48,399 nt of DNA, from assembly GCA_000987045.1 (NCBI GenBank), contig LAKY01000045.1, positions 1 to 48,399 on the forward strand, in the 5' to 3' direction. The translations under genes and the position numbers were made by a program. Shown piece by piece: positions 15,782 to 24,228 of this stretch. The number at the start of each line of letters is the position of its first letter. The stretch's first letter is position 1. The notes beneath the pieces are model-generated. The model made no database searches, was not told the origin of the DNA, and was given only the letters and a program-made list of their open reading frames with translations. This DNA is from Clostridiales bacterium PH28_bin88. Its GTDB lineage: Bacteria > Bacillota > PH28-bin88.

Positions 15782-15946
15782 GTGAAAGAGATCTTGCTGT
15801 CAACCGGTACCGGGCTGGTAGCGGGGTTAGTGTTTGCCTGGCTGAAACTGCCCGTCCCCGCCCCGGCCACCGCGGCAGGGGTGATGGGTATTGTCGGCCT
15901 GTTTTTGGGATACCTGCTGGGTCAAAAACTGGCCGGCCAATCCTGA
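15782..15946 (+). CDS. XapX-domain small membrane protein
   Basis: The 54-residue protein is encoded from a GTG behind TAAGGGAGA. It has two hydrophobic helices around a proline-rich turn (LVAGLVFAWLKLPVPAPAT, then VMGIVGLFLGYLLGQ), which is the XapX (DUF1427) signature. The family's function is not firmly known. It lies alone between a heptad repeat and a terminator, upstream of pyrG. Confidence 0.8.
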   Translation: MKEILLSTGTGLVAGLVFAWLKLPVPAPATAAGVMGIVGLFLGYLLGQKLAGQS

Positions 15947-15967
15947 TACAACTGGATAATATTCCGG

Positions 15968-16010
15968 AAAAGGCGACTCCTACTGTAGAAAGAGAAAAAG
16001 TCGCCTTTCT
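15968..16010 (+). terminator. intrinsic terminator upstream of pyrG
   Basis: AAAGGCGACT (15969-15978) and AGTCGCCTTT (15999-16008) form a 10-bp stem with a 20-nt loop, followed by a short CT-rich tail. It should end transcription of the XapX gene. Confidence 0.7.
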
Positions 16011-16043
16011 TGCGTGTTCTTATTCCTTATTCCCTCCCATCCC

Positions 16044-16073
16044 TTGACAGTAATCGACAGGAAAAGATAGAAT
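16044..16073 (+). promoter_or_regulatory. sigma-A promoter of pyrG
   Basis: A perfect TTGACA (16044-16049) and TAGAAT (16068-16073) are separated by 18 bp. The start point would fall near 16080, giving a leader of about 20 nt that ends in AGGAGGG before the ATG at 16102. This argues against an attenuator. Confidence 0.7.
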
Positions 16074-16101
16074 ATTGAAGGCATACAATAGGAGGGTAAT
16101 T

Positions 16102-17718
16102 ATGGCTAAATTTATCTTTGTCACCGGTGGGGTGACTTCTTCTCTGGGCAAGGGCATTACCGCGGCCTCCCTGGGCCGCCTGCTGAAGAGCCGTGGCCTC
16201 GAGGTAGCCATCCAGAAATTTGACCCCTACATCAACATCGATCCGGGAACCATGAGTCCTTACCAGCACGGGGAGGTCTTTGTGACAGACGACGGCGCGG
16301 AGACCGACCTGGACCTGGGCCACTACGAGCGCTTCGTGGACATCAGCCTGACCAAGGACTCCAATGTCACCACCGGCAAGGTGTACTGGTCGGTAATCAC
16401 CAAGGAGCGTCGCGGGGATTACCTGGGGGGCACTGTGCAGGTAATACCCCACATAACCAATGAAATCAAGGATCGCATTTACCAGGTGGCACGGGACAGC
16501 GACCCGGACGTGGTGATTACCGAGATTGGCGGGACGGTGGGGGACATCGAGTCCCTGCCGTTTCTGGAGGCCATCCGCCAGCTAAAGAGCGATATCGGCC
16601 GCGACAACGTGATGTACATCCACGTCACCCTGGTCCCCTTCCTGCGGGCTCCCGGCGAGGCCAAGACCAAGCCCACCCAGCACAGCGTGAAGGAACTGAG
16701 GAGTATCGGGATTCAACCCGACGTCATCGTGTGCCGGTCGGAGAGACCCCTGTCCCGGGAGATGGAAGAAAAGATCGCCCTTTTCTGCGACATTGACAAG
16801 GACGCCGTCATCCAGGCCATAGACGCGGATACTATCTACGAGGTCCCCTTGACGCTGGAGAAAGAGGGATTGGACGATATTGTGGTGGAACGCCTGGCGC
16901 TCCAGTGCGGACCGGCCAAACTGGAAGACTGGCGGGAACTGGTGATTAAGTGCAAGAACCCCAAGAACAAGGTGTGTATTGCCCTGGTGGGCAAATACGT
17001 CGGCCTGGCGGACGCATACTTGAGTGTAGCGGAAGCCCTGCGGCATGCGGGCATCCATCATGAAACCCAGATCGAAATCCGCTGGGTCTATTCCGCCGAG
17101 GTAACGGCGGACAACGTGGCGGACAAGCTGGCCGGGGTGGACGGCATCCTGGTACCGGGAGGCTTCGGCGACCGGGGTATCGAGGGTAAGATAGTGTCGG
17201 CGCAGTACGCCCGGGTAAACAGCATCCCCTACCTGGGGCTTTGCCTGGGCATGCAGCTGGCGGTGGTGGAGTTTGCCCGCCATGTGTGCGGGATGGAAGG
17301 GGCGAACAGTTCCGAGTTTGACCCGCAGACACCTTACCCGGTCATCGACCTGTTGCCCGAGCAGAAAGGGATAGAAGACCTGGGGGGGACCATGCGCCTT
17401 GGCGCCTACCCGTGTAAACTGGCGCCAGGCTCCCGGGCGTACCGGGCATACGAGGCGGATATTATTGATGAACGGCACCGCCACCGATACGAACTGAACA
17501 ACGAATTCCGTGAACGGCTTAGCGCCGCCGGACTGGTGGTGAGCGGGACTTCCCCCGATGGGCGGCTGGTGGAGGTGATTGAGCTGGCGGACCACCCCTG
17601 GTTCGTCGCTTCCCAGTTTCATCCCGAATTCAAGTCCCGGCCCAACCGGCCGCACCCGCTTTTCCGTGATTTTGTCGGGGCGGCCCTCCGGTACAGGGCA
17701 GTATACGGAAGAGGCTAA
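16102..17718 (+). CDS. pyrG: CTP synthase
   Basis: This enzyme aminates UTP to CTP using glutamine, the last step of pyrimidine nucleotide synthesis. The N-terminal synthase domain has [12 protein letters not shown] and [20 protein letters not shown]. The C-terminal class I glutaminase domain has the oxyanion segment PGGFGDRG, the catalytic Cys in GLCLGMQ and the His/Glu pair in SQFHPEF. The protein has 538 residues, the family norm. An in-frame ATG at 16075 exists, but AGGAGGG (16091-16097) fixes the start at 16102. It heads the Firmicutes pyrG-spo0F-fba-tal-glpX-rho neighbourhood, here expanded by inserted genes. Confidence 0.97.
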   Translation: MAKFIFVTGGVTSSLGKGITAASLGRLLKSRGLEVAIQKFDPYINIDPGTMSPYQHGEVFVTDDGAETDLDLGHYERFVDISLTKDSNVTTGKVYWSVITKERRGDYLGGTVQVIPHITNEIKDRIYQVARDSDPDVVITEIGGTVGDIESLPFLEAIRQLKSDIGRDNVMYIHVTLVPFLRAPGEAKTKPTQHSVKELRSIGIQPDVIVCRSERPLSREMEEKIALFCDIDKDAVIQAIDADTIYEVPLTLEKEGLDDIVVERLALQCGPAKLEDWRELVIKCKNPKNKVCIALVGKYVGLADAYLSVAEALRHAGIHHETQIEIRWVYSAEVTADNVADKLAGVDGILVPGGFGDRGIEGKIVSAQYARVNSIPYLGLCLGMQLAVVEFARHVCGMEGANSSEFDPQTPYPVIDLLPEQKGIEDLGGTMRLGAYPCKLAPGSRAYRAYEADIIDERHRHRYELNNEFRERLSAAGLVVSGTSPDGRLVEVIELADHPWFVASQFHPEFKSRPNRPHPLFRDFVGAALRYRAVYGRG

Positions 17719-17773
17719 ACAGTAAACAATAGGGATAAATGCCCCTTGCTTCCTGAAACGGAGGTTTCGTGAG

Positions 17774-18856
17774 ATGAACTGGACGGCGCGCCTGATCACC
17801 GCGGTAGAGAGAGAACGGTTTAATCAATGGGTGTCCGGGCACCCCAAAGGCCACATCCTCCAGTCGTACGAGTGGGGGGAAATCAAGGCCCGGACAGGCT
17901 GGCAACCCCTCCGGATGGTTGTGGAGGAAGAGGGTCGCATCGTGGCCGCCGTTTCCATCCTGAAAAGGGAGATCCCCTTCATCAAGAGGGCCATTTTTTA
18001 CGCTCCCCGGGGACCGGTGCTGGATATTCATGACTACCGCCTGTTTAATTTTCTCCTTCACCAGGTCCGGTCCCTTGCCCGGGAACACAGGGCGATCATG
18101 TTGAAAATTGACCCCGATGTGCCGGTGCGGGATACGGACTTTGTGGATTACCTCCGGCGTGCCGGGTTCAGGCCGGCCGAAAAAGAGGTGGGGTTCGAAG
18201 GAGTGCAGCCCAGGTTCGTGTTCCGCCTGGATATCAACCCTCCCATGGAGCACCTCCTGGAAAATCTCCACCAGAAAACCAGGTATAACCTGCGGTTGGC
18301 GGAGCGTAAAGGGGTCACTGTAACCGAGAGCCGCGAGAAAAAAGACCTGGATATCTTCTATCCCCTTTTGCTGGAAACAGCTGAACGGGACCGCTTTCTT
18401 GTCCGATCTTACGAGTACTTTTCGGTGCTGTGGGACGAACTGGTGACCAGGGGGTACGCCAGCCTGTTCCTGGCCCACTTTCAGGGAGAGGTGATCGCGG
18501 GTACCCTGGCTTTCATCTTTGGCGATAAGGCCTGGTACATATACGGGGCTTCCGGTAACCGGCGCCGCAACGTGATGCCCAACTACCTTTTGCAGTGGAC
18601 CATGATCCGGTGGGCCAAACAACACGGGTGTACCATGTACGACTTCCGCGGTGTCCCGGGGGAACTCACCGAGGATAATCCATTATACGGGTTGTACCGC
18701 TTCAAAAAAGGGTTTAACGGAGTATTCACCGAATTTGTCGGGGAATATGACCAGGTTTTCTCGCCTTTCTACTACTGGCTCTGGAATACGGGCGAACCAA
18801 TCTACTCCAAGAGTGTCCGCAAACTCATCAATTTGAAAAAGAAAATACGGGGATGA
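17774..18856 (+). CDS. FemAB-family aminoacyltransferase (peptidoglycan bridge or related)
   Basis: The 360-residue protein is a FemABX/lipid II:glycine glycyltransferase-type enzyme with two GNAT-like folds. Recognisable segments are LQSYEWGEIKARTGWQP, APRGPVLD, LHQKTRYNLRLAERKGV, IAGTLAFIFGDKAWYIYGAS and YDFRGVPGELTEDNPLYGLYRFKKGF. The last is the conserved C-terminal block. Such enzymes transfer amino acids from aminoacyl-tRNA to peptidoglycan precursors. Its stop overlaps the alanine racemase start by 4 bp, fitting a cell-wall operon. The amino acid transferred cannot be told from the sequence. Confidence 0.9.
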   Translation: MNWTARLITAVERERFNQWVSGHPKGHILQSYEWGEIKARTGWQPLRMVVEEEGRIVAAVSILKREIPFIKRAIFYAPRGPVLDIHDYRLFNFLLHQVRSLAREHRAIMLKIDPDVPVRDTDFVDYLRRAGFRPAEKEVGFEGVQPRFVFRLDINPPMEHLLENLHQKTRYNLRLAERKGVTVTESREKKDLDIFYPLLLETAERDRFLVRSYEYFSVLWDELVTRGYASLFLAHFQGEVIAGTLAFIFGDKAWYIYGASGNRRRNVMPNYLLQWTMIRWAKQHGCTMYDFRGVPGELTEDNPLYGLYRFKKGFNGVFTEFVGEYDQVFSPFYYWLWNTGEPIYSKSVRKLINLKKKIRG

Positions 18857-20061
18857 GCATGGACTATACAGACTTTACCGGCCCCAGGTGGGTGGAAATC
18901 GATACGGATGCTATTGCCCACAACGTGCGGCGGGTGAAGAATGCCCTGCAGGCAGGGACCCGCCTGATGGCCGTCGTGAAGGCAGACGCGTACGGATGCG
19001 GCGCACCGGAGGTGGCGCGGGCTGCCCTGGCGGCAGGGGCTGATATGTTGGGGGTTACCACACTGGAAGAGGGGTTGGAGTTACGGGCCGGCGGTGTTAC
19101 CGCGCCCGTTTTAATGTTTGCCCCCCTTTTATCCCAGGAGGCCGGGCAGGCTGTCCGCCATCGCCTTACCCCTTCGGTCAGCCACCCGGGGGTGCTTCCC
19201 GCCCTGGCCGCGGCGGCGCGGGAGCGCGGGGAGGTAGTGGATATCCACCTGAAGGTGGAAACGGGGATGGGGCGGACCGGCCTTGCTCCGGAAGACATTG
19301 TTCCTGTTGCCTTGAGCCTTAGGGGCTACCCCGAATTGCGACTGGAGGGCGTTTACACCCACTTCGCCACCGCCGTGTATGCGGATAGCTTTGTCCGCAC
19401 ACAATTTGATCGTCTACAGGCCGCACTCGAAGACTTAAAAGAAGCCGGAATAGCTGTCCCGGTCCGGCATGCCTGCAACAGTGCGGCCACTTTCGGTTTT
19501 CCCGAGATGCAACTGGATATGGTCCGGGTAGGCACCCTGCTTTACGGCCAGTATCCCGGCGGGGGCAACAAGGGGTGGGGACTGGATTTGAAGGACCCCT
19601 GGCGGGTTAAGGCCCGGATCCTGCACCTGCGGGAAGCTCCCGCGGGAACCAGTGTCGGCTACGGCCGGGACCATATCCTGAAAAAATCCACCCGCGTGGC
19701 GGTCATTCCCCTGGGTTACGCCGACGGGTTGACGGTCTCCCCCCTGGTGCGGCCGAAAAATACCGTGGACCTGTTTAAGATCCTGGTCAAGACGGTGGCG
19801 GCCTTCTGGGGCTACGGCCGGGCGGAGGTTACCGTGGCGGGACGGGTTACCCCCGTAATCGGCCGGGTCGGGATGCAGTTGTCCATGGTAGACGTGAGCC
19901 ACGTACCGGGAGTCAAGTTGGGTGATGAAGTAGAGGCCGGTCTTCGCCGCCTCAATACCAACCCCCGGTTGCCCCGGGTCTACCTGCGAAGTGGACAACC
20001 CTACCTGGTAAGAACTATTCAAGGTGAAATGTCGTTAGCTGAGGAAGGGGTGGATCATTAG
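18853..20061 (+). CDS. alr: alanine racemase
   Basis: This PLP-dependent enzyme interconverts L- and D-alanine for cell-wall synthesis. The 402-residue protein carries the PLP lysine in MAVVKADAYGCG, VETGMGRTG, HACNSAAT, the second catalytic tyrosine region SVGYGRDH and the C-terminal GRVGMQLSMVDVS. The ATG overlaps the femAB stop (ATGA arrangement). The next gene starts on the base after its stop, so femAB-alr-sppA are translationally coupled. In spore formers alr may also limit premature germination by L-alanine. Confidence 0.96.
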   Translation: MSMDYTDFTGPRWVEIDTDAIAHNVRRVKNALQAGTRLMAVVKADAYGCGAPEVARAALAAGADMLGVTTLEEGLELRAGGVTAPVLMFAPLLSQEAGQAVRHRLTPSVSHPGVLPALAAAARERGEVVDIHLKVETGMGRTGLAPEDIVPVALSLRGYPELRLEGVYTHFATAVYADSFVRTQFDRLQAALEDLKEAGIAVPVRHACNSAATFGFPEMQLDMVRVGTLLYGQYPGGGNKGWGLDLKDPWRVKARILHLREAPAGTSVGYGRDHILKKSTRVAVIPLGYADGLTVSPLVRPKNTVDLFKILVKTVAAFWGYGRAEVTVAGRVTPVIGRVGMQLSMVDVSHVPGVKLGDEVEAGLRRLNTNPRLPRVYLRSGQPYLVRTIQGEMSLAEEGVDH

Positions 20062-21000
20062 GTGAACCGGAAGCTCATTGCAGGCGCCTTCATCACCCTT
20101 TGTGTAGTGGTGTTGCTGGCAGCCTTCGCGTTGGGAGGGCGAAACCGTACCCTGATAACCGGAACCGCCGGGCAGGCGGTTGGGGTGGTTAACGTGGAAG
20201 GTGTGATCCTGGGCGGGCAAGGGGGGCTTTTCGGGGGCGGAGCCAATGCCGGCGACATCATGCGGCAATTGCGAAGGGCCCGTGAAGATACGGCGGTAAA
20301 GGCCGTAGTCCTCAGGGTTAACAGCCCTGGTGGAAGCGCGGCGGCATCCCAGGAAATTGCCGACGAGATCAAGAAGGTGCGGGAGGCCGGGAAACCGGTG
20401 GTTACTTCCATGGGAGATACCGCAGCCTCCGGTGGCTACTGGATCGCTGCCGCTACCGACAGGATTGTTGCCAACCCGGCCACCTTAACGGGCAGTATCG
20501 GGGTGATCATGGAGCTGCAAAACCTCCAGGGCCTTTACGATAAACTGGGAATAGACTTCAACGTGATCAAGAGTGGACCCCACAAGGATATGGGCTCTAC
20601 TTCCCGGGACCTGACTAGGGAGGAAAGAGACATTTTACAGGGTATGGTGGACGACATCTACCAGCAGTTTGTAGCCATCGTGGCCGATGGGCGGAACCTG
20701 CCGGTGGATCAAGTGAAGAAATTGGCGGATGGCAGGGTATTCACCGGGCGGCAGGCCAAGGAGTTGGGGCTGGTCGATTCCCTGGGAAACTACTACGAGG
20801 CTGTCCGGGTGGCCGCAGACCTGGCCGGGATCGAGGGTGAACCCGAAATCCGCTCCATGACCCAGCCCAGACCCTGGGAGTGGTTGTTTTCTTCTCTCTC
20901 GGCTCCCGGCAGCTGGTGGCAACTCTTGCCGGGTACACCGGGGGGAGGGGCTCAATCACCGTTACCCGGCCCGGCCTACCTGTTAATCAATCCACAATAG
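20062..21000 (+). CDS. sppA: signal peptide peptidase SppA
   Basis: This membrane-bound serine protease of the S49 family degrades cleaved signal peptides. The 312-residue protein has an N-terminal anchor (AGAFITLCVVVLLAAFALGG). It has LRVNSPGGSAAASQEIADEI, the nucleophile region MGDTAASGGYWIAAATD and the general-base lysine in IKSGPHKDMGS, the single-domain layout of Gram-positive SppA. GTG is the start, placed directly after the alr stop. Confidence 0.93.
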   Translation: MNRKLIAGAFITLCVVVLLAAFALGGRNRTLITGTAGQAVGVVNVEGVILGGQGGLFGGGANAGDIMRQLRRAREDTAVKAVVLRVNSPGGSAAASQEIADEIKKVREAGKPVVTSMGDTAASGGYWIAAATDRIVANPATLTGSIGVIMELQNLQGLYDKLGIDFNVIKSGPHKDMGSTSRDLTREERDILQGMVDDIYQQFVAIVADGRNLPVDQVKKLADGRVFTGRQAKELGLVDSLGNYYEAVRVAADLAGIEGEPEIRSMTQPRPWEWLFSSLSAPGSWWQLLPGTPGGGAQSPLPGPAYLLINPQ

Positions 21001-21053
21001 GGATTGAATAGGCCGGGGAAGGGTGTCCACAACGCTTCAAAGGAGGAGGCAAC

Positions 21054-21728
21054 ATGGGAGAAACCCAGAACCCCATTCCATCTTTTGACGCAGCCCCAGG
21101 ATTATTGGAAACTATTTACGGGATCTTTTTTCGGCCGGCAGCGACTCTGGGTTACGTGGCCAGGGAAGGCCGCGTGGGAAGGGCGCTGCTGGTGTTATCG
21201 GGAGTTTACGCCTTTGGAATTTTGATGGAACTGGCCCTTGGACGACCGGTAAACCTGGAAACCGCTGCCCGTTCCCTTCCCCCCGGCTGGGAAGCCGCAT
21301 GGCCGGGTATAGCGGCAAACCTCCAGGTGGGTTTCCTGTTAACCGGCATCCTGGTGGCGGTGGGTTTTTGGTGGATTCAGGCCGCGGTAGTCCATCTGGC
21401 AGCCCAGCTGCTGGGCGGTCACGGCTCCGGGCCGGGCTACCTCGCCGCCATGGGCTACACCGTTTTACCCAACCTGCTGGCCACGCTGGTGGATGCTTTG
21501 CTGCGGCTGGCCGGCAGGTGGCAAATGCTCTCCTGGCTGGTAGCCTTCGCGGTGACCCTGTGGGTACTATGGCTGCAGGTGCTGGCTACCCGGGAAGGCC
21601 ACGGGCTGTCTACCGGAATGGCGGTTTTGGCGCTGGCGCTACCCCTGGCCACGATCCTGGCCTTCGCGGTAATCGCTGTGATCTTGTTCAGCGCTTTGCT
21701 GGTACCACTAATCCCTTCGCTAAACTAG
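21054..21728 (+). CDS. Yip1-domain membrane protein
   Basis: The 224-residue protein has about five hydrophobic helices. It opens with a soluble segment (PGLLETIYGIFFRPAATLGYVARE) typical of bacterial Yip1-domain proteins, and carries AAMGYTVLPNLLATL in the middle. An AAAGGAGGAGG site precedes the ATG. The function of bacterial Yip1 proteins is not defined. Here it is the last gene of the cell-wall/SppA group. Confidence 0.8.
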   Translation: MGETQNPIPSFDAAPGLLETIYGIFFRPAATLGYVAREGRVGRALLVLSGVYAFGILMELALGRPVNLETAARSLPPGWEAAWPGIAANLQVGFLLTGILVAVGFWWIQAAVVHLAAQLLGGHGSGPGYLAAMGYTVLPNLLATLVDALLRLAGRWQMLSWLVAFAVTLWVLWLQVLATREGHGLSTGMAVLALALPLATILAFAVIAVILFSALLVPLIPSLN

Positions 21729-21805
21729 TACTTAACCGGATAAAATTTACTAAAAAGTATGTGCAATGAAGGATTTACCATAATTCATCGCGAAATAAAA
21801 AACTG

Positions 21806-22306
21806 TTGATAAGGTCCCAAAAAGAGCGAAGCGCGGTCCCTACCTTGAGCAGTGAGAGTAACGACATTGGACGGGAGGTGGGAGGTCTGAGCCCCGAGGG
21901 ACAACCGGCAGCCAAAGGTTTTTCCGTCCTGATCGTGGATGATCAGGCCGGAGTGCGCCTGCTGCTCCACGAAGCTCTTAAGGAAGAAGACTTGAAGGTG
22001 TACCTGGCGGCGGGCGGCGAAGAGGCTATTAAAGAAGTACAGGAAAAAAGTCCGGACATCATCCTGATGGACATGAAGATGCCGGGGATGAATGGGCTGG
22101 AGGTCCTAAAAGAGATAAAAAAACTTAATTATAGTGGGCCTGTCATCTTGATGACGGCGTATGGCGAACTGGAGATGGTCAACCAGGCCAGAAAGCTGGG
22201 CGTAACGCATCACTTGACCAAACCCTTCGATATTTATGAGGTCAAGGCCCTCCTGCGAGAAACCGCAAACCAGATGGCCGTGAATAAAGAAAGGGCCCGG
22301 TTCTAA
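21806..22306 (+). CDS. spo0F: Spo0F-like single-domain response regulator
   Basis: The receiver domain has the acidic pair in VLIVDDQAG, the phospho-acceptor Asp in IILMDMKMPGMNG, Thr in LMTAYGE and Lys in LTKPFD. No output domain follows. Its place between pyrG and fba is that of spo0F in Bacillus, where it relays phosphate to Spo0B in sporulation. The frame opens at a TTG (21806), giving an N-terminal extension of about 40 residues beyond Spo0F. TTG 21845 and GTG 21878 are alternatives, and no ribosome site decides between them. A terminator follows immediately. Confidence 0.85.
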   Translation: MIRSQKERSAVPTLSSESNDIGREVGGLSPEGQPAAKGFSVLIVDDQAGVRLLLHEALKEEDLKVYLAAGGEEAIKEVQEKSPDIILMDMKMPGMNGLEVLKEIKKLNYSGPVILMTAYGELEMVNQARKLGVTHHLTKPFDIYEVKALLRETANQMAVNKERARF

Positions 22307-22319
22307 CCGAAAAATTAAT

Positions 22320-22346
22320 GAGTTCCTTCTCAGGGAACTCTTTTTT
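22320..22346 (+). terminator. intrinsic terminator after the spo0F-like gene
   Basis: GAGTTCC (22320-22326) and GGAACTC (22334-22340) form a 7-bp stem with a 7-nt loop, followed by six T. Confidence 0.85.
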
Positions 22347-22395
22347 GATCAATGGCCGGACCGGCAGGTGAAGTATATCACATGGCTTCTTGCAG

Positions 22396-22420
22396 GAATT
22401 CGGTTTACTCTGCCGAATTC
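22396..22420. promoter_or_regulatory. perfect inverted repeat upstream of the zinc-ribbon gene
   Basis: GAATTCGG (22396-22403) and CCGAATTC (22413-22420) flank a 9-nt spacer, without a T-tract. It sits 30 bp before the start at 22450 and could be an operator or an mRNA hairpin. Confidence 0.4.
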
Positions 22421-22449
22421 TCTAAGTCAGCGAAGGAGGTTGAGAGTTC

Positions 22450-23118
22450 ATGCTCATCCCCACCTCTACCGTAGTGGCTATCCGGTGTCCTGCCTGCGAC
22501 CGGGTGGAGTTTCACGTGCTATCCCTCTTTTCATTTGCAGGCGGTAATTCGGCAAAGATAAACTGCTCTTGCGGCGCCCCCGTAATGCAGGTCTCGACCA
22601 GGGAGTACCGCAACTTCCAGGTCCAAGTCCGGTGCGGCATGTGCGAGACCAGGCATCTGTGGCAGTTTCAACGCCGGGACCTGTGGTCTACGGAAGTAGT
22701 CAACCTCCAGTGCGATGAAACCGACCTGGAGATCGGCTGCATCGGGCCCAAAGAACAAGTCAAACAATGCATCCGGAATCACCAGGAGCGGTCTTTGTCG
22801 GAAATGGCGGAGGAATTGGGATTTGCCGGGTACTTCGAGAACCCGGGTGTGTCGTATGAGATGCTGGAAAACCTTTATAACATCGCGGATGCGGGACGCC
22901 TCTCCTGCCAGTGCGGTAACCAGAACATCGAGATGGAGATATTCCCCAACCGGGTAGAACTGCGCTGCGGCTACTGCCGTTCGGGGGGTGCTCTTGGGAC
23001 AGAAGGGGAAGCAGACTTAACGATGCTGCGGACGGCATGGGAGGTACAATTGACCGGAGAAGGGCTTAATTACCGGGAAACCGGCGCCGCCAACCATTCC
23101 CGCCGCTCAAAAAAATAA
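22450..23118 (+). CDS. conserved cysteine-rich (zinc-ribbon) protein
   Basis: I do not recognise a named family for this 222-residue protein. It has four Cys pairs that could bind two or more zinc ions: IRCPACD, INCSCGAP, VRCGMCET and, near the C-terminus, LSCQCGN with LRCGYCRS. An acidic helical middle segment (about residues 100-145) separates two beta-rich halves. GGAGGTTGAGAG precedes the ATG. It lies between the spo0F-like gene and fba, behind a terminator and an inverted repeat. Confidence 0.7.
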   Translation: MLIPTSTVVAIRCPACDRVEFHVLSLFSFAGGNSAKINCSCGAPVMQVSTREYRNFQVQVRCGMCETRHLWQFQRRDLWSTEVVNLQCDETDLEIGCIGPKEQVKQCIRNHQERSLSEMAEELGFAGYFENPGVSYEMLENLYNIADAGRLSCQCGNQNIEMEIFPNRVELRCGYCRSGGALGTEGEADLTMLRTAWEVQLTGEGLNYRETGAANHSRRSKK

Positions 23119-23187
23119 TTGTGTAGGCTGTCATCCACACGGAAATGCTAACTAAAGTTTATCCCAGCGCTTAAGGAGGATGAGTTG

Positions 23188-24042
23188 ATGCCTTTAGTCA
23201 ACATGAAAACCCTGCTCACCGCCGCCGAAGAAGGCGGCTATGCGGTTGGAGCCTTCAACTGCAACAACATGGAGATCGTACAGGCCATTATCCAGGCTGC
23301 TACCGAAGAGCATGCACCGGTGATCGTTCAAGCCAGCCAGGGAGCCATTAAATACGCCGGCCTGTCTTATATCACCGCTCTTACGCGGGTCGCCGCGGAA
23401 GAGGCCCAAGTGCCGGTGGCCCTGCACCTGGACCACGGAACCAGTTTTGACCAGGTGATGCGCTGCATCCGCGACGGGTTCACCTCGGTGATGATTGACG
23501 GTTCCAAGCTTCCTTTGGCCGAAAATATTGCCCTTACCCGGCGGGTGCTGGACGTGGCCCGGGCCGTGGGAGTTACAGTGGAGGCGGAACTGGGCAAGAT
23601 CGGTGGTACCGAGGACGATATCACCGTTACGGAGCGCGAGGCGCTAATGACCGACCCGGAAGAAGCGCGGCAGTTTGTGGCTGAAACCGGGGTGGATGCC
23701 CTGGCCATTGCCATCGGTACAGCCCACGGACGGTATAAAGGTGAGCCCAAACTGGATTTCGACCGTTTGCGGCGGGTGCGGGAACTGGTGCAGGTCCCGA
23801 TTGTCCTGCACGGCTCCTCCGGGGTTCCCGACGAGGCCATCCGGACCGCCATTCAGTTGGGCGTACGGAAGGTCAACATCGACACCAACATCCGGGAAGC
23901 CTTCGTGAAGGGCGTGCGGGAGGCGCTGGCAGCCAATCCCGACGAGATTGATCCCCGCAAGATCCTGGGGCCTGCCCGGGAGGAAATGACCGCCATAGTG
24001 CGGGAGAAGATCCGGGTCTTTGGCAGCTCGAACAAGGCGTAA
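23188..24042 (+). CDS. fba: class II fructose-1,6-bisphosphate aldolase
   Basis: This zinc-dependent enzyme cleaves or forms fructose 1,6-bisphosphate in glycolysis and gluconeogenesis. The 284-residue protein begins PLVNMKTLL and contains GAFNCNNME, the catalytic or zinc site in ALHLDHGTSFD, TVEAELGKIGGTEDD, AIGTAHGRYKGEPKLDFDRL and LHGSSGVPD. AAGGAGG at 23173-23179 supports the ATG at 23188 rather than the TTG one codon earlier. In Bacillus the next gene is the transaldolase gene. Here that gene lies 18 kb away, beyond the island. Confidence 0.95.
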   Translation: MPLVNMKTLLTAAEEGGYAVGAFNCNNMEIVQAIIQAATEEHAPVIVQASQGAIKYAGLSYITALTRVAAEEAQVPVALHLDHGTSFDQVMRCIRDGFTSVMIDGSKLPLAENIALTRRVLDVARAVGVTVEAELGKIGGTEDDITVTEREALMTDPEEARQFVAETGVDALAIAIGTAHGRYKGEPKLDFDRLRRVRELVQVPIVLHGSSGVPDEAIRTAIQLGVRKVNIDTNIREAFVKGVREALAANPDEIDPRKILGPAREEMTAIVREKIRVFGSSNKA

Positions 24043-24081
24043 GGACAGATAAATACGGCGAAATTTATGATAGCGCTCCCG

Positions 24082-24132
24082 TAAGCTGGGAATATCGGCG
24101 TTAGGCCGGTACCCAGCTTAAGCGTTTTAATT
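24082..24132 (+). terminator. terminator after fba
   Basis: TAAGCTGGG (24082-24090) and CCCAGCTTA (24112-24120) form a 9-bp stem around a 21-nt loop, followed by AGCGTTTTAATTT. It marks the left boundary of the inserted island. Confidence 0.65.
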
Positions 24133-24135
24133 TCC

Positions 24136-24168
24136 AGTGCAACATTTTGTTGCAGTGTGATATCATTA
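24136..24168 (-). promoter_or_regulatory. third copy of the regulon dyad element, upstream of the activator gene
   Basis: TGCAACA-TTT-TGTTGCA (24138-24154) is a perfect palindrome. The surrounding 33 bp match the inverted opuC element (25755-25787) at 23 positions. It lies 60-90 bp before the activator start, suggesting autoregulation. Confidence 0.65.
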
Positions 24169-24228
24169 GTTAAAACATTGACTTCTTGCGCGTGGCCGCC
24201 AGGATTTTTTTCCAAAGGGGGAGGGCTA

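Noticed and set aside
16582..17799. 405-codon open frame on the - strand across pyrG
   Set aside because: It lies antisense to a clearly conserved CTP synthase gene. The composition is a mirror of GC-rich codon bias and it shows no family motif.
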